Of a DNA stretch of 64,000 bases, positions 37,553 through 48,588 are shown in pieces. Made by a program: the position numbers and the translations under genes. Origin of the DNA: Ignelater luminosus (lineage: Eukaryota; Arthropoda; Insecta; Coleoptera; Elateridae); the NCBI GenBank assembly GCA_011009095.1, contig VTPC01000663.1:84634-148633 (forward strand), written 5' to 3'. Position 1 is the stretch's first letter; each line of letters begins with the position of its first letter. Under the pieces are notes generated by a model. It made no database searches. It saw nothing but the letters and a program-made list of their open reading frames with translations, and was not told the DNA's origin.

Positions 37553-38438
37553 TGTAGTAACCTGATGGCGGCAGCGCTTATGGAATGTATATTACGCTAA
37601 ACGGAGAACATCGGGAAGTGGGATAGACTGAGTACTATACTGGAGCTAGAGACTAAATCAGTCGACCGTATCTTGTCTAATATCCGTGACATTTTTGACA
37701 TTATACTGTGCTTTAATATCCGTGGCTTAAAAATAATCTCATTTCCTCTATCTAAACAATGTGCAGACTGCTTCTTCATTCTATTAATACAAAGTGTTCA
37801 TAAATGTTTCTGGGTCCAGTTGGCTATGGAATCTAATTTTGATGTGCTGCCTTGTTGATTTATTTCAACAAGTAATACGTATTTTTTCTGTCATTTGTTA
37901 ATTGCAAATTTCATTGTCCTGCATTTAGCAATTTAGTTAATCTTTATTTATTATTATTTATTTATTTAAGCTTTATTTATTTTCGAATAAATAAATAATT
38001 TTATTCTTAAAAAACTTAAGATTAGGCAATCATGATAACAAAGATGCAATGCGTGTAACGTGACAAACATTCTAATACATTTGGTAAGCACTTCTACTTA
38101 TTTTAGCTTTACATACCTTTTTTCTAATTTTTTTAAATCGAAGGGTACTTATTAAATTGTCGACGATGTTTTAAATGCACAACTAGAATTTCTAAATACG
38201 ATCCTCATTATTCTTTCTTTTGCCATGTTTCATGTTTTATTGCGTGGTGGTATTTTAAACAATCAAAACCTATTCCTGTATAAATACTTACCGTAACAAC
38301 AACAATAAAAGCATTGATCTGCACATATAAACAATTGCAAAGAAATTAAAATTGCCTTTCTTCTTTGTATTAAACTCATTGTTATTTAAACTTTTATTTA
38401 ACAATAACATTACCTTCCTTTGGCGCCCAACGAGTGGG
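37553..38438 (+). mobile_element. LTR-retrotransposon relic: probable LTR plus primer-binding site
   Basis: TGGCGCCCAACGAGTGGGG at 38421-38439 matches the primer-binding site typical of Gypsy-class retrotransposons (TGGCGCCCAACGTGGGG type). Upstream is a non-coding block with LTR-like traits: a TGTAGTAACC start at 37553, an AATAAA at 38304-38309 and an AT-rich end just before the primer-binding site. No gag or pol frame follows, and the second LTR is not in the neighbourhood, so only the 5' end remains. The left LTR border is a guess. Confidence 0.5.
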
Positions 38439-39218
38439 GATTTCTTTCGTGCCGACATGCTCTTCAAGTTAATAGCAGTTAAATGAATGAATAATGAATA
38501 GATCGGCTATTTGTAAGTTTTTGTATTCTTTGATAAAGTTTAGATTTTTGTAAAATTTTAACTTCTTCTATTTTGCGATGCTTACGTTTTATTAAAACAA
38601 TAGAAAGATCTCAGACTTATTCTATCAGGCTTGGCAAGTTAAAATTGTATAAAGTTTCTTCGAATTTTTTACAGATTTAAAATTTTTAACATTGAGGTTA
38701 TACGATTTTCATTGTCTTTCCAGTTCATTGTAAAAATTCCATTATCAAACCTGAGAAGGTTATTTTGTACGTACAGTACTACACATTTTATTAGAACACA
38801 ATTCGTAAAAAAACAGATAAAGGTAAATTAATACGATAACTCCAATAATAATGTGAATTTTTAAATTGGGTCATTTTTGTTCTTTTAACAAGCAAAGGTT
38901 AATTAGGTCGAGCGTGCAGCAAAAATTCATTAATACCTGACATGAAAACCTTAGACTACAGATAACATTGATGGGCCAATCAAATTTTCATTTGTAGCAA
39001 TCTTTAGTTCTATTTGTTTGAAGTTTAATTAATTTCTTAATATAACATTTCTGAATTTCTATTCAAAGAGAAATTATTGTTGATCTTGAAATCCAAATAT
39101 GAAAGTTTACTAACTTATAATTAAGTATTCAAGTGTCGCTTTCTAGGAAATAAGAAGCAACATTGTTTGAGAAAGTACTAATAACGTTTTCTTGGATACA
39201 TAACTTTTACCAGTCATC
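38439..39218. other. Intergenic upstream of the SDR gene
   Basis: AT-rich spacer; I see no clear core promoter motif or further element. Confidence 0.4.
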
Positions 39219-40314
39219 ATGGAGCGTTGGAAAGGTAAAGTCGCGATCGTTACAGGTGCTAGTGCAGGGATTGGAGCCGCTATATCGGAACAACTTGTTA
39301 ATTCCGGACTTAAGGTGTTTACATTATTATGTTAATTAGTTGATTAAGTTAAACGAAATTTTTATTTAAGGTTGTTGGATTAGCGCGTCGTAAAGAAAAG
39401 CTGGATAATTTAGCTAAAACATTACACGGAAAAAGTGGTAAATTCTATGGTATTAAGGCAGATATATGCAATGAAGAAGATATCTTAAAAGCGTTTAATT
39501 GGGCTAAGGAAAATCTAGGGCCTATTCACATTTTAATAAATAATGCGGGTCTTGGAAGGCCCACGAGTTTAATTGAAGGAGATACAAGTGATTTTAAAAA
39601 AGTATTAGACACGAATGTATTGGGTTTGACAATATGCACTAGAGAAGCAGTAAAGGATATGAGAAATAATAAAATTGACGGTCACATTATACACGTTAAC
39701 AGCGTGGCTGGACATTATGTACCGCAAGTACCCAATATGAATATTTATCCCGCTTCAAAATATGCTGTTACTGCTTTAACGGAAACTTTAAGGTACGAGC
39801 TAAATTTTATAGGATGCAGGATTAAAACTACGGTAAGAATATTAGGGAGGAAATGATTTAAACGCCATTAATCAAATTCTAATATTTCAGAGTATCAGTC
39901 CTGGTTTAGTTGACACGGATATATTCTTAGCTAATGGATATCTAGTTGATAATCAAACAGTAGAACTATTAAAAATGATGCCTAAACTGCAAAGCAAAGA
40001 TGTGGCTGATGCTGTTTTGTATATATTGGGAACACCACCACATGTACAGGTGGGTTACAATTTATTGAATAAATGTAAGTTTTTTTTTAAAGCTACTATT
40101 AGCAATGATGACGTCATCTGTTTGTATATTTCAATAATGATGTTTACTTTTCCTAAACAAAAACGCAATAACTCTAAAGATATTTGTGATCGATGGCGCT
40201 TTATTGTAACAGGTGTTCGTTATGTTCCTATTTACTTGCTCTAACTTTTTGAACTACTGTTTCTGTATTTAAAAAAATAATTTTATTAATTTGTATTAGA
40301 TCATCCAACTGTAG
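39219..40314 (+). CDS. Short-chain dehydrogenase/reductase (farnesol dehydrogenase / SDR11-like), 4 exons, about 243 aa
   Basis: This gene encodes a classical NAD(P)-dependent short-chain dehydrogenase. The exons read 39219-39314, 39371-39832, 39891-40049 and 40300-40314. The first three join in phase 0 to give 239 codons. The tiny last exon adds IIQL and a stop, in the place where relatives read IHEL; it is the least certain part. Motifs are complete: the cofactor loop TGASAGIG (12-19), NNAG (89-92), the catalytic Ser143 in VNSVAG, and YPASK with Tyr158 and Lys162. [11 protein letters not shown] at 33-43 follows the second strand, and its paired arginines favour NADP(H). Insect relatives are annotated as farnesol dehydrogenases or SDR family member 11, acting on alcohols or ketones in the cytosol. 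The substrate here is not determinable. The protein ends several residues earlier than most relatives. Confidence 0.9.
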
Positions 40315-40396
40315 GCATGTAGTTCCTTTCCTTAACCGAATTAAAGGTATAAAACGTCTATTGTACCATTAAACATTTATTTTAGAAGCAGGTGAG

Positions 40397-40402
40397 AATA
40401 AA
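40397..40402 (+). terminator. Polyadenylation signal, SDR gene
   Basis: AATAAA lies 83 nt after the proposed stop codon at 40312-40314. This position supports the short last exon. Confidence 0.5.
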
Positions 40403-41499
40403 ACTAGAACATTGGCAAAGAAAACAGTCACATCACACTAAATAAAATCACAAATTAGTTTCTCAATAAGATAGACATTTTCTTTTTATAAACAAAGCAG
40501 TAATATTAATTAAACTGTTGCTGATTATAAACCTACATTGAAATATTATATAACACTAGTATTTACTATTTATTAATTCAATTTACTTTACTTCTATTTA
40601 GTTAAGTTGGGTTGATATGATTCCACTGACTGCCTGTATAACTTTAATATAAAAGACAATCATTATCAATTTGATTATTTTCAAAGGCACCAAGGTGAAA
40701 TAAGAAGAGGGTCAAAACAAAATATATTCTTGTAAAACCATATCCAAAACAACATGTACAGTCACCTACAAAAGTAATGTCTCAATATCAATTTATAAAA
40801 GTACGTTCATAAAGCTTTTAATCTTCTTATTAAATATTTCTACTTGCTAACTGATGATTCCTATGCTAATGTAGAACTTTGCGTTTATATTATAACAGAA
40901 TTCTTTGTAATTACAGTCAGTATCTCTATTTATTTATCTGTTACTGCGACATGACTTTTGTGCATGACTGTACTTAGCTGTACACCAATAGCAGATATTC
41001 TTACATTAAGCTTCCACATTCCACAGACGGCCGCAAGTAAACAAATTGTAATCACTTTTACAACAATAGGATTTACGTGTGTCAATATAGCGAAATACTG
41101 TACAAAACAATCATTAGGAAGTTCCCACTAATAGGCTCTACATATTTCCCGATTGATCCTGTATTGTCGTCAGTTAATCTTGGAAAATGTGGAAAAGCGT
41201 CGAGTTGGTCTCTGGAATGTGAAGATTCTGCTGAGGTCTATTACTTAGCAACTCCAGTTATAGGCGAATAGGCCATTATTATATTGATAAAAAATACTAA
41301 AATTCACATGAAAGGAATGTCCCAAATTCTTTGGAACAACAGTGTACATTATATACGTAAGATGATTTATAGAGTTAAATACAAAACGTCGGGAGCACAA
41401 CCTAGATTCAATTCTATAACCAAAAAACAAAACGCCGAAATTAATTTTCATATGTTTTTGAGGAACAAGATGTTAAAATTTTACTGAAGATTGCTTGTC
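40403..41499. other. Intergenic, no gene recognised
   Basis: AT-rich spacer; the frames at 41077-41487 have no domain and grade into the old repeat that begins around 41470. Confidence 0.45.
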
Positions 41500-41627
41500 T
41501 TTCTAGTATCCAAAAACCATATAATATTTAAGTTATTGAGCTGAGATTTCCTGTATGGACTTTCCAATAGGAAACTCACCTTTCTACAATTTTCGTAGTT
41601 GATGTCCTTTCCATGGGCGGTGATTTA

Positions 41628-43296
41628 CAGGGTAACTTTTTTCTTTCCTGTTAAAGGAAGGTAGACGGGCATAAAATGAACCGATCTACGTTAAGTTGCA
41701 CGAACAAAAGTCGTATAGTTTTAAAGTTCGAATAACTTGGCACCGTGTCTACCACAACTGAAACAATCAACAAATTGAAAATCAAACAAGTAACGTTAAA
41801 TACATTAATTATTAGAAGATCGTAACAAATTTTAATTATAATTATAACAGTTGTTCAAAACTACGACTTCTAGCTTCAACACGTAGCCTAGCAGGTCGAA
41901 TCCAAGACTGGACACACGCTTGAAGATGATCTCCTTGCCGAATGCTTTCTGCAGTGTTGTGTATTCTCTGCCACAGTTGTTCTTGGGTAGCAATCTGTTC
42001 TTAATAAACTAATGATTTCATATGCCCCCATACATAAAAATCTACCGGATTTAAATCCGGCGAACTCGGAGGTCAGACAATTGGGCCTCCACGACTGATC
42101 CAACGACCAGGAAAAACGGTATTTAGATGTTGTTGTACCATTCTATCATAATGTGGGGTAGCTCTGTCATGCCAACGGATATCTAATGACACATCTTCTA
42201 GCAGCTCTGGAAGATCGTTTTGCAGAAAATTTAAATACGCTTTCCCAGTCATTTGGTTGGGCAAGATAAATTAGCACACAATATACAATTCCAGCAAAAA
42301 CATTGACTGAAAATCTTTGCTGATAATTGAACCTGTATATGATGTGAAGGTTTTCTACATCCGAGTAGTGCATATTGTGGAAGTTTATAATTCCGTTTCT
42401 TGTGAAGGTGGATTCATCACAATTCAATACATTCATTGGAAAGTTGGCATTCCTCAGGTTCTCTTCCAAGAACCATTCACAAAATTGAACGCGGTGTTCA
42501 TAGTTCCTTGGTGCTAGAGCTTGTATATGCTGCACGTGGTACAGGTACAGTAACTCTTCGTACATCGTCCGCCAAACAGTGAACTGTGAGCTATTGACTT
42601 TCTCAGAAATTTGGCGCGTGCTTAAAGTGGGATATTTATCAATTAAATCCATAATTTTATCATCAATAGTTTGTCTGTTTGCTCGAGGGCCTCCTTCATG
42701 TTCTTGCAGTGGCTGCAGTTTTCCCAAGGTACGTACTGCTTGAATTAGAGACAGAGACGTTGGAGATATAGGATGCCTTCTATTGGGAAAACCCTCTGCA
42801 TTCAATCGTGCAGCTGCAGCAGTATTTTGTGGTGCTTTACCGTAAACTATTATCGTGTGTATAAATTCTTCATTTCTATACATTCTTTAATTCAGCACAA
42901 AATGGAAAATTATGGAAGATGATTTAATCAATTACCAACCTTTGGCACTCCGTAAGGGGTACAAGATGATGGAATTAAACAAGTAAGAATTTCTTTTTTC
43001 GTAAGTAAGTAAAGCATTTAAAATGACAGAACGTCACTCAGACAAGGTTTTTCCAAAGGTCAAAGGCGACTACAAAGTGGAGTCCGAAATGGTCAAATTC
43101 AAAGTGGGTAGATGTGCTACGCCTACTGAAAATGTTAGCTAAAACTTTCAGATATCAAACCGTGGGTCCAATTATTTAAAAGCTTTGTATCTTCGAAACT
43201 ATGCATATTTTGTTAATGCAATTTAACGTATATCAGTTTCTTTGATGCCCCCTTCTTAACCTTCAAGAGGAAAAAAACAAGTTGAGAATCATCCTG
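41628..43296 (-). mobile_element. Tc1/mariner-type DNA transposon, broken
   Basis: The element is bounded by inverted ends (CAGGGTAAC... at 41628 and ...ATCATCCTG ending 43296). Further in, both arms carry TTTTTC-rich blocks that match in inverse orientation. TA flanks both ends (41626-41627 and 43297-43298), the target duplication typical of this superfamily. It contains the minus-strand transposase relic at about 41870-42883. Confidence 0.8.
41870..42883 (-). pseudogene. Tc1/mariner-type transposase, frameshifted
   Basis: Read on the minus strand, the N-terminal part has a helix-turn-helix region (IHTIIVYGKAPQNTAAAARL) and a second one around ISEKVNSSQFTVWRTM. The catalytic part follows: NCDEST with the first Asp, RWHDRATPHY with the second, and SSPDLNPVDFYVWGH with the third, about 36 residues after the second. 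Two lesions are visible. A frameshift near 42262 splits the protein before LPNQMTGKAYLNFLQ, and a TGA stands where relatives have Trp in RGGPVxWP. A further stop follows after MKSLVY. All three acidic residues survive at the sequence level, but the copy cannot make a full enzyme. Relatives are common uncharacterised 'transposable element' genes in insects. Confidence 0.85.
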
Positions 43297-43420
43297 TATG
43301 GAGAGATACGCACGCTTCTTACTGACAAGTATGCCACGTCACTTGAAAACTGACTAATTTTAATGGTTTGGTAATCTGTACACAATTTAGCAAACAAAGT
43401 TACTTGTATGCTTGTCACAT

Positions 43421-44464
43421 CTGATGTACTACTATTAAGTAAATCGAAACATTCACGTTTTGTGTCGGAATCTCCCTTTTTCGAATAACTCGGAAAAAAT
43501 CTGAAATACTAAGATTAAAGCTACTTTTATTACTGCACGGCTATAAATCTTTAATTTATTAATTTTGGATAAAATAAATTCGTAAAATACAAGAAACTAT
43601 AGTATTAAAGACTGAAATGACGTCATTATTGACTGATATTAAGAAAAACATTTGGCGAACAAAGATTGAAACAAATTTATGATTTTGTTTAATGTTCGAC
43701 TTTATTTAAATTTAAGAAAATTTCTTTGTCTAGATTACTGAGCTTACCATACGTCCAGTAGGAGAACTTCCATGAGGAAAAGTTGTTACAGCAAGGAATA
43801 TGTTGTAGTATTAGTTTTGTATAAATATATAACAAGCTATTTGTATTAATTTAAGCAGAGGATAATGTAATCGAATTAAATTGTTATTGTTTGTTTTGGA
43901 AGTGAGAATATCTTGTAGTACTAATATAACTTCTAATAACTATCTTATATTTTGTCACTACTTTTTGCACGTACTGTATTATTTTTCTTTTGGCATTTTG
44001 CATATGGTAGTAGCTGACAATGGTTCCGGTTGAGGCAGCAGGATTTATTTAATATGCCAATAATTAAACTAAACTTTTCAAATATGTACAAGGTGATTGG
44101 AAAACGCCAAATGTCTCTCAATTATCTATAATTTACTTACTTTTTAAATTTCATCAATTTAAAACAATATGAAAAAATCCAAGAGCTGTTTGTCTGTGTT
44201 TTGTCCAACCAAAGCGAATGTCACAATATGTTTTATCCAATATGCACATTTACCATTTCATTACTGTTTTAGACCATAGTATTGTACGCAAACGCAGTAG
44301 TAGTAACATTAGTGTTAGTGGTAGAACTCAATCAAAATTTCAAATACTGGACCCTTACGAAACTATTTATTTCAAAATCTTCTTTTAAGACAGTTTGTTT
44401 TTGTTAATAAAACACAATATAACTTAACGATTCGCAATCTTTATTCATAAATTCTACTTACAAT
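43421..44464. other. Intergenic, no gene recognised
   Basis: AT-rich spacer without supported features. Confidence 0.45.
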
Positions 44465-44590
44465 GGATTTAGAGGTTCTCGATACACCTTACAAGAAATA
44501 AGAGTTCGAATGGAAATTTTGCCAGATCATAATTGTGACCGGACTTTAAAGTCTGTAAGTTTCCGACAAGATCTTTGTGTATTCGCTTAA
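44465..44590 (+). pseudogene. Trypsin-like protease fragment
   Basis: The frame reads GFRGSRYTLQEIRVRMEI, then NCDRTLKS and DLCVFA before a stop. It aligns with part of exon 3 of the intact trypsin at 47548-48540 ([13 protein letters not shown]..., ACERAYP..., ICFGF). The two cysteines that correspond to C168 and C182 of chymotrypsin are separated by the same 13 residues in both. No flanking protease exons were found, so it is a lone decayed fragment, on the strand opposite to the intact gene. Confidence 0.45.
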
Positions 44591-47519
44591 CAAAATTTTA
44601 AAAACTCGCGTTTTCGTTTTCATCAATTACAAAGTCGCACCCGAAAAATGTAAAATTTATTAAATTTCAAAAAATTTCCAAATAGACAAGCATACGTCCC
44701 GCGTCGATTACAATGGTGCAGAGTGACTTGAACCTACCTGTATCACTCTCTTGTCTTATTGTTTACCTACAATGCAAGACCTCATTTAGAAACAACACAA
44801 ATTTAAAAATATAATGCAATAATAAGGTGGTTATTTAATAAACACACAAGGAATTTTTAACTTCCGCTCTTTAGTTTAACTAAGTGTAACCATTTACAGA
44901 TATTATTGAAACATGGAATTTATCTCAAACAGTGAGCCTCTCTTGGATCAAAACATTCCCTAAATGCTAAAAGAGAATGTTGATTCTTTTAGATTTTATA
45001 ATTATTGTTTTATAAATTTATCTGCAGTTGTGTGGAAGCTTTTAGAGAAATTTTAATCCTACGAATTCTACCAATTTCATTCGTTTCAGTAGCAAAATTA
45101 ACTTTTAAAATTTCTAACTACGTATTTTCAGGGCAGGTGGGTGTAAGAATTCAATAGTTATAATCAACCAAGCAGACTAAACTATTTAATTTAATTCCTG
45201 TTTTTGTTTTGATCATTGAAACAATTGATATATTTTTATAAAACATTTGTTAAACTATTATAAAAATGTCTTTAGTTCAAACAGGTTTTTCGGCCATTAG
45301 ATGTTTGTAAACAAACCTAAACTGTAGTACCCCATAATGTTATCTTGTAATCAGTCGCAATTAAAAAAAATTTTAGAATATAAGGAATGTTTCATACATA
45401 GTAGCCTAAATAATTAAAACCGTTATTACAGCATGGAATTCTAATGAATAGCTCAGATTTTGCTGTTGCTAATCCAGAGCCTTTTTTATGTTATTACTTT
45501 CGATTGCAATTGTAAAGGTTACAAAAAATAAAGATTAGTTTAAAAATTTATTAAATTACTTACGTAAATCCAAATAATAAAAGACATTAAAGTACTGTTT
45601 TTATATAAATAACTTTAACTACTTTTTATCTGAAGAAATTGTTTATGTAATTTCTATTATATCAAGTTCTTACGAGAATAGTAATTTGTAATGTAAAATT
45701 TCTAATCACAATGAATCATTTCACTTAACATGTTATGATAGAATTTTTATCGTTTTCGGTATGTTAATGTATCTCTGGAGCGAAATTGAATTTTCAGAAA
45801 TACAAGTACGATTTTTTTTATATATCTTGTGTTTTCTTGTGTGATGTTTGTGGCACCGATGGATAAATCTCTCAGTAAAAGTAAAAATCTTGCTATAGTA
45901 AAGAAGTTTTATTGTCAGCTGAGTACGACGAATTCACTACGATTCTACTTCAAACTGTAACATTAACCTTATTCGCCTTAGCTTTGACATTTGACATTTT
46001 ACGTTATGAGAATTAAATACTTAGGTAAGTATCTAAATGTTCATTTTTGGATAATTGTATGTATTAGTTTAGGATTTCATTTAAGCAGTCGATTGCATTC
46101 GTGCAATGTACTACATAGGATTTGCAATTAATACCGTGGAACTTATCTTAACAACAGTCTGTTTTGATTATAAAAAAGTTTGGTTTAGATCTGAGACTTA
46201 AATTTTTACTTAGGTTATTTGACGTGTGTAGCTGTATAAGCAAGAAATATAATCTGCTGGAAATGCTAAATTCTCTAGTATATATCACCGGTCTCCTACA
46301 TGAAAAACTGAAAATTCTAATCAGCATATTAAAGAAATAACAGCAATCATTCTGATTGAGATATACTTTTATGGTTTACAGAATATCTAAAGTTGCTCTT
46401 GTACCTAAGTTTTCAAAGAGATCATTAGTGAGGAAAACGATCGCCATTCTAATATGTCGTGTCTACTAAAATAATCAGAAAACACGTCAGAAATGACAAG
46501 GCAATTTAAGTAAAATTTATTTACTTATTAGAATAACGACACTGTGTCAGTATTGCCCCTTATATGAAGAGCTAAAATTGTTTACCCAAGACACTTCTCA
46601 ATTTATTTTGTGAAACAGGGCTCACATTAGTCAAATAAGCGATGTAAAACGCACAGTGTGTTATAAAAACTTAAAAGGTCTTGTTTTTGATAACAATACA
46701 GTGTGACTGCAATTGATTGAGGATGGTTTGAATTTGGCGCCATGTTTAAATTATTTTCATGTTGGCAATTACAACAAAATATGTAATTTGACAATTTACC
46801 ACCGGATGACCCTAAACGCTTACTCACTATAGCCAACGTACCACGTGAAAAAATCAAATCATCTCAATCAATTGCAATCACACTGTATATCATCAGATTC
46901 GATTTAGAATGCCAAAATTACTTTTCAAATGGAATAAAAAGAACAAAAATCTCTGACTAGTGCTTCTGCCACTACTATGTGCAGGTGAATATGTTCCCCA
47001 AGGCAGCTTTCCCACCTAAAGGGATAATTCTGAAAATAATGTACAGAGTAGGTCAAACTGATTGTCATTATGCGATGACAGCGAAAAACGATTTTTATGA
47101 CCGTAAACTACTTTTCTATCCTGAAATCAAATATGAACACAAAATGCAAATATCATGGCCAGCTATTGACAAAAATGATTTTTCTGTCAGCAGTACTGAA
47201 CTAGATATATCATTAAGACAACCAGTTTGACCTATTTGGTACAGTCGCAATCCATTAAAATCAAGCGATAGGTTTCGGAAAACATTTAGATGTGATCACG
47301 CAGAATTCCAGCTAAGGAACCGCCCATGGCCTAATATTTAAGTTAAGAGTGTTTCATTTTCAGTGGTTACCACCGCACATGTATTTAGGTATTGTTATTG
47401 CTACTTAAAAAAATTTCTCAGAGTGCTTGGGAAAACAATCTTCTGTTTTAGAAAAAGTCGAACTTTTATAAAAACCGGTTTTGTACTGCAATTATTAAAG
47501 CACTAACTTTGTTTTTAAT
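44591..47519. other. Intergenic, with one possible protease fragment
   Basis: Minus-strand codons at about 46786-46851 read RGTLAIVSKRLGSSGGKLSN, resembling the trypsin segment GTxATVSGxGxLxxGGxLSN, but nothing else of a protease follows. The frame at 46979-47230 (+, 83 codons) is open and fairly balanced in composition but matches no family I know. The rest is AT-rich. Confidence 0.35.
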
Positions 47520-47525
47520 TTTATT
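47520..47525 (-). terminator. Polyadenylation signal, trypsin gene
   Basis: AATAAA on the minus strand, 23 nt after the stop codon at 47548-47550. It implies a very short 3' UTR. Confidence 0.55.
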
Positions 47526-47547
47526 TTAATATTATATATAATAAGCC

Positions 47548-48540
47548 TTAAAAAATACCAAACGGTCGATCTTTAACTTTAGCTATACAACTGTTAATAT
47601 GGTCGTTAACTTCTGGATCTGCCACATTTGTATAAACTCCAGGATAACTCGGCAATCCACATCCTTTGCCAAACGATACAATTCCAGCAAGTAAGCCGTT
47701 CACAACCAGAGGTCCACCCGAATCACCCTATTACAAAATTCATGAAGTATAGACTGAGAAAATAAAATATTTTAAAACATACCTGACAAGAATCTTTACC
47801 ACCTTGGTCAAAACCAAAGCAAATCATTCTCGGCTTAATCCTGAGCGGATAAGCTCTTTCACAAGCTTCTTGACTAACCTTTGGAACTTTCACAGCTAGT
47901 AGAAATTTAGACGATGGACCTCTAAATCTTAAAGTTCCAAATCCACTTACTGTTGCTATTGTTCCTAACGGAATAACCACATTTTTTGGTAAAATTGGAA
48001 TAGTTCTGACTCTGTCATTAAGTTCAAATGGTACATCCAGATGTAATACGGAAACATCATAATCCTGACCGTTATATTTTGGATGAATACATATGGATGT
48101 AACACCTACAAGCCATCCACCCCTTCCACGAATGGGCGTTCCAGCACGAACAGATAAAAATCCAAGAGTGTACAGTAACCTGAGATATTTATTTTCTGTT
48201 TAGATAATTTAACTAAATATTATAACGCATGCGGAACTTACCGTGAACCTCTTGTGCAATGAGCTGCTGTAACGGCAACATCTGGTTTGATCAATGAAGC
48301 ACCACAAAAATGTCGTCCAAACAATTCTAATGAGAGTTGATACGGATGATCTTCTATTGTTGCATTTGTACCCCCCACTATCTTCGCATCCATTGCCGTA
48401 ATCTTTTTAGGTGAGGAGAACCTACTTAATGCTATAAATAATAAATAAATCGAAATCTTCATTGAAGCGCGAAAAAGAGCAAATTTCAACTTACCATAAA
48501 TGAAAGCTATGAAGGTTGGTGTAAATAGTAAGCGGAACAT
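47548..48540 (-). CDS. Trypsin-like serine protease (S1), 4 exons, 270 aa
   Basis: This gene encodes a secreted serine protease of digestive-trypsin size. On the minus strand the exons read 48540-48495, 48431-48242, 48179-47783 and 47727-47548. The phases agree and the joined frame is 813 nt. Residues 1-16 form a signal peptide ([16 protein letters not shown]), a short propeptide follows, and IVGG at 33-36 after Lys32 is the activation site. The catalytic triad is complete: His73 in TAAHC, Asp120 in QDYDVSVL and Ser214 in GDSGGP. Asp208, six residues before the serine in KDSCQGDSGG, is the trypsin-type specificity residue, so cleavage after Lys or Arg is expected, including self-activation at Lys32. 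The first exon is easily missed because its 63-nt intron is open in one frame, which makes a false start upstream or at an internal methionine look possible. Confidence 0.93.
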
Positions 48541-48552
48541 TGTCAAGTTAAA

Positions 48553-48588
48553 CTAATGAAAGAAATACAATATCTTAGGGTTTTTATA
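48553..48588 (-). promoter_or_regulatory. Core promoter of the trypsin gene (TATA + Inr)
   Basis: On the minus strand TATAAAAA (48588-48581) is followed by an initiator-like TCATTAG (48559-48553). The presumed start A at 48557 lies 31 nt from the first T of the TATA box. This leaves a 5' UTR of only about 17 nt before ATG 48540. The spacing is textbook for a highly expressed insect digestive gene. Confidence 0.65.

Larger units (their letters stand above)
41500..43420. repeat. Old repeat split by the mariner-type element
   Basis: Sequence left of the transposon (about 41500-41625) and right of it (about 43325-43420) matches consecutive parts of the decayed element at 11772-12426. The order is the same: TATTGAGCTGAGATTTCCTG and ACTGACTAATTTTAATGG. 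The element between them therefore inserted into an older copy of that family. Confidence 0.55.

Noticed and set aside
46979..47230. 83-codon plus-strand frame with mixed composition
   Set aside because: Plausible-looking protein text but no known motif, promoter or partner exons; left unannotated as a gene.
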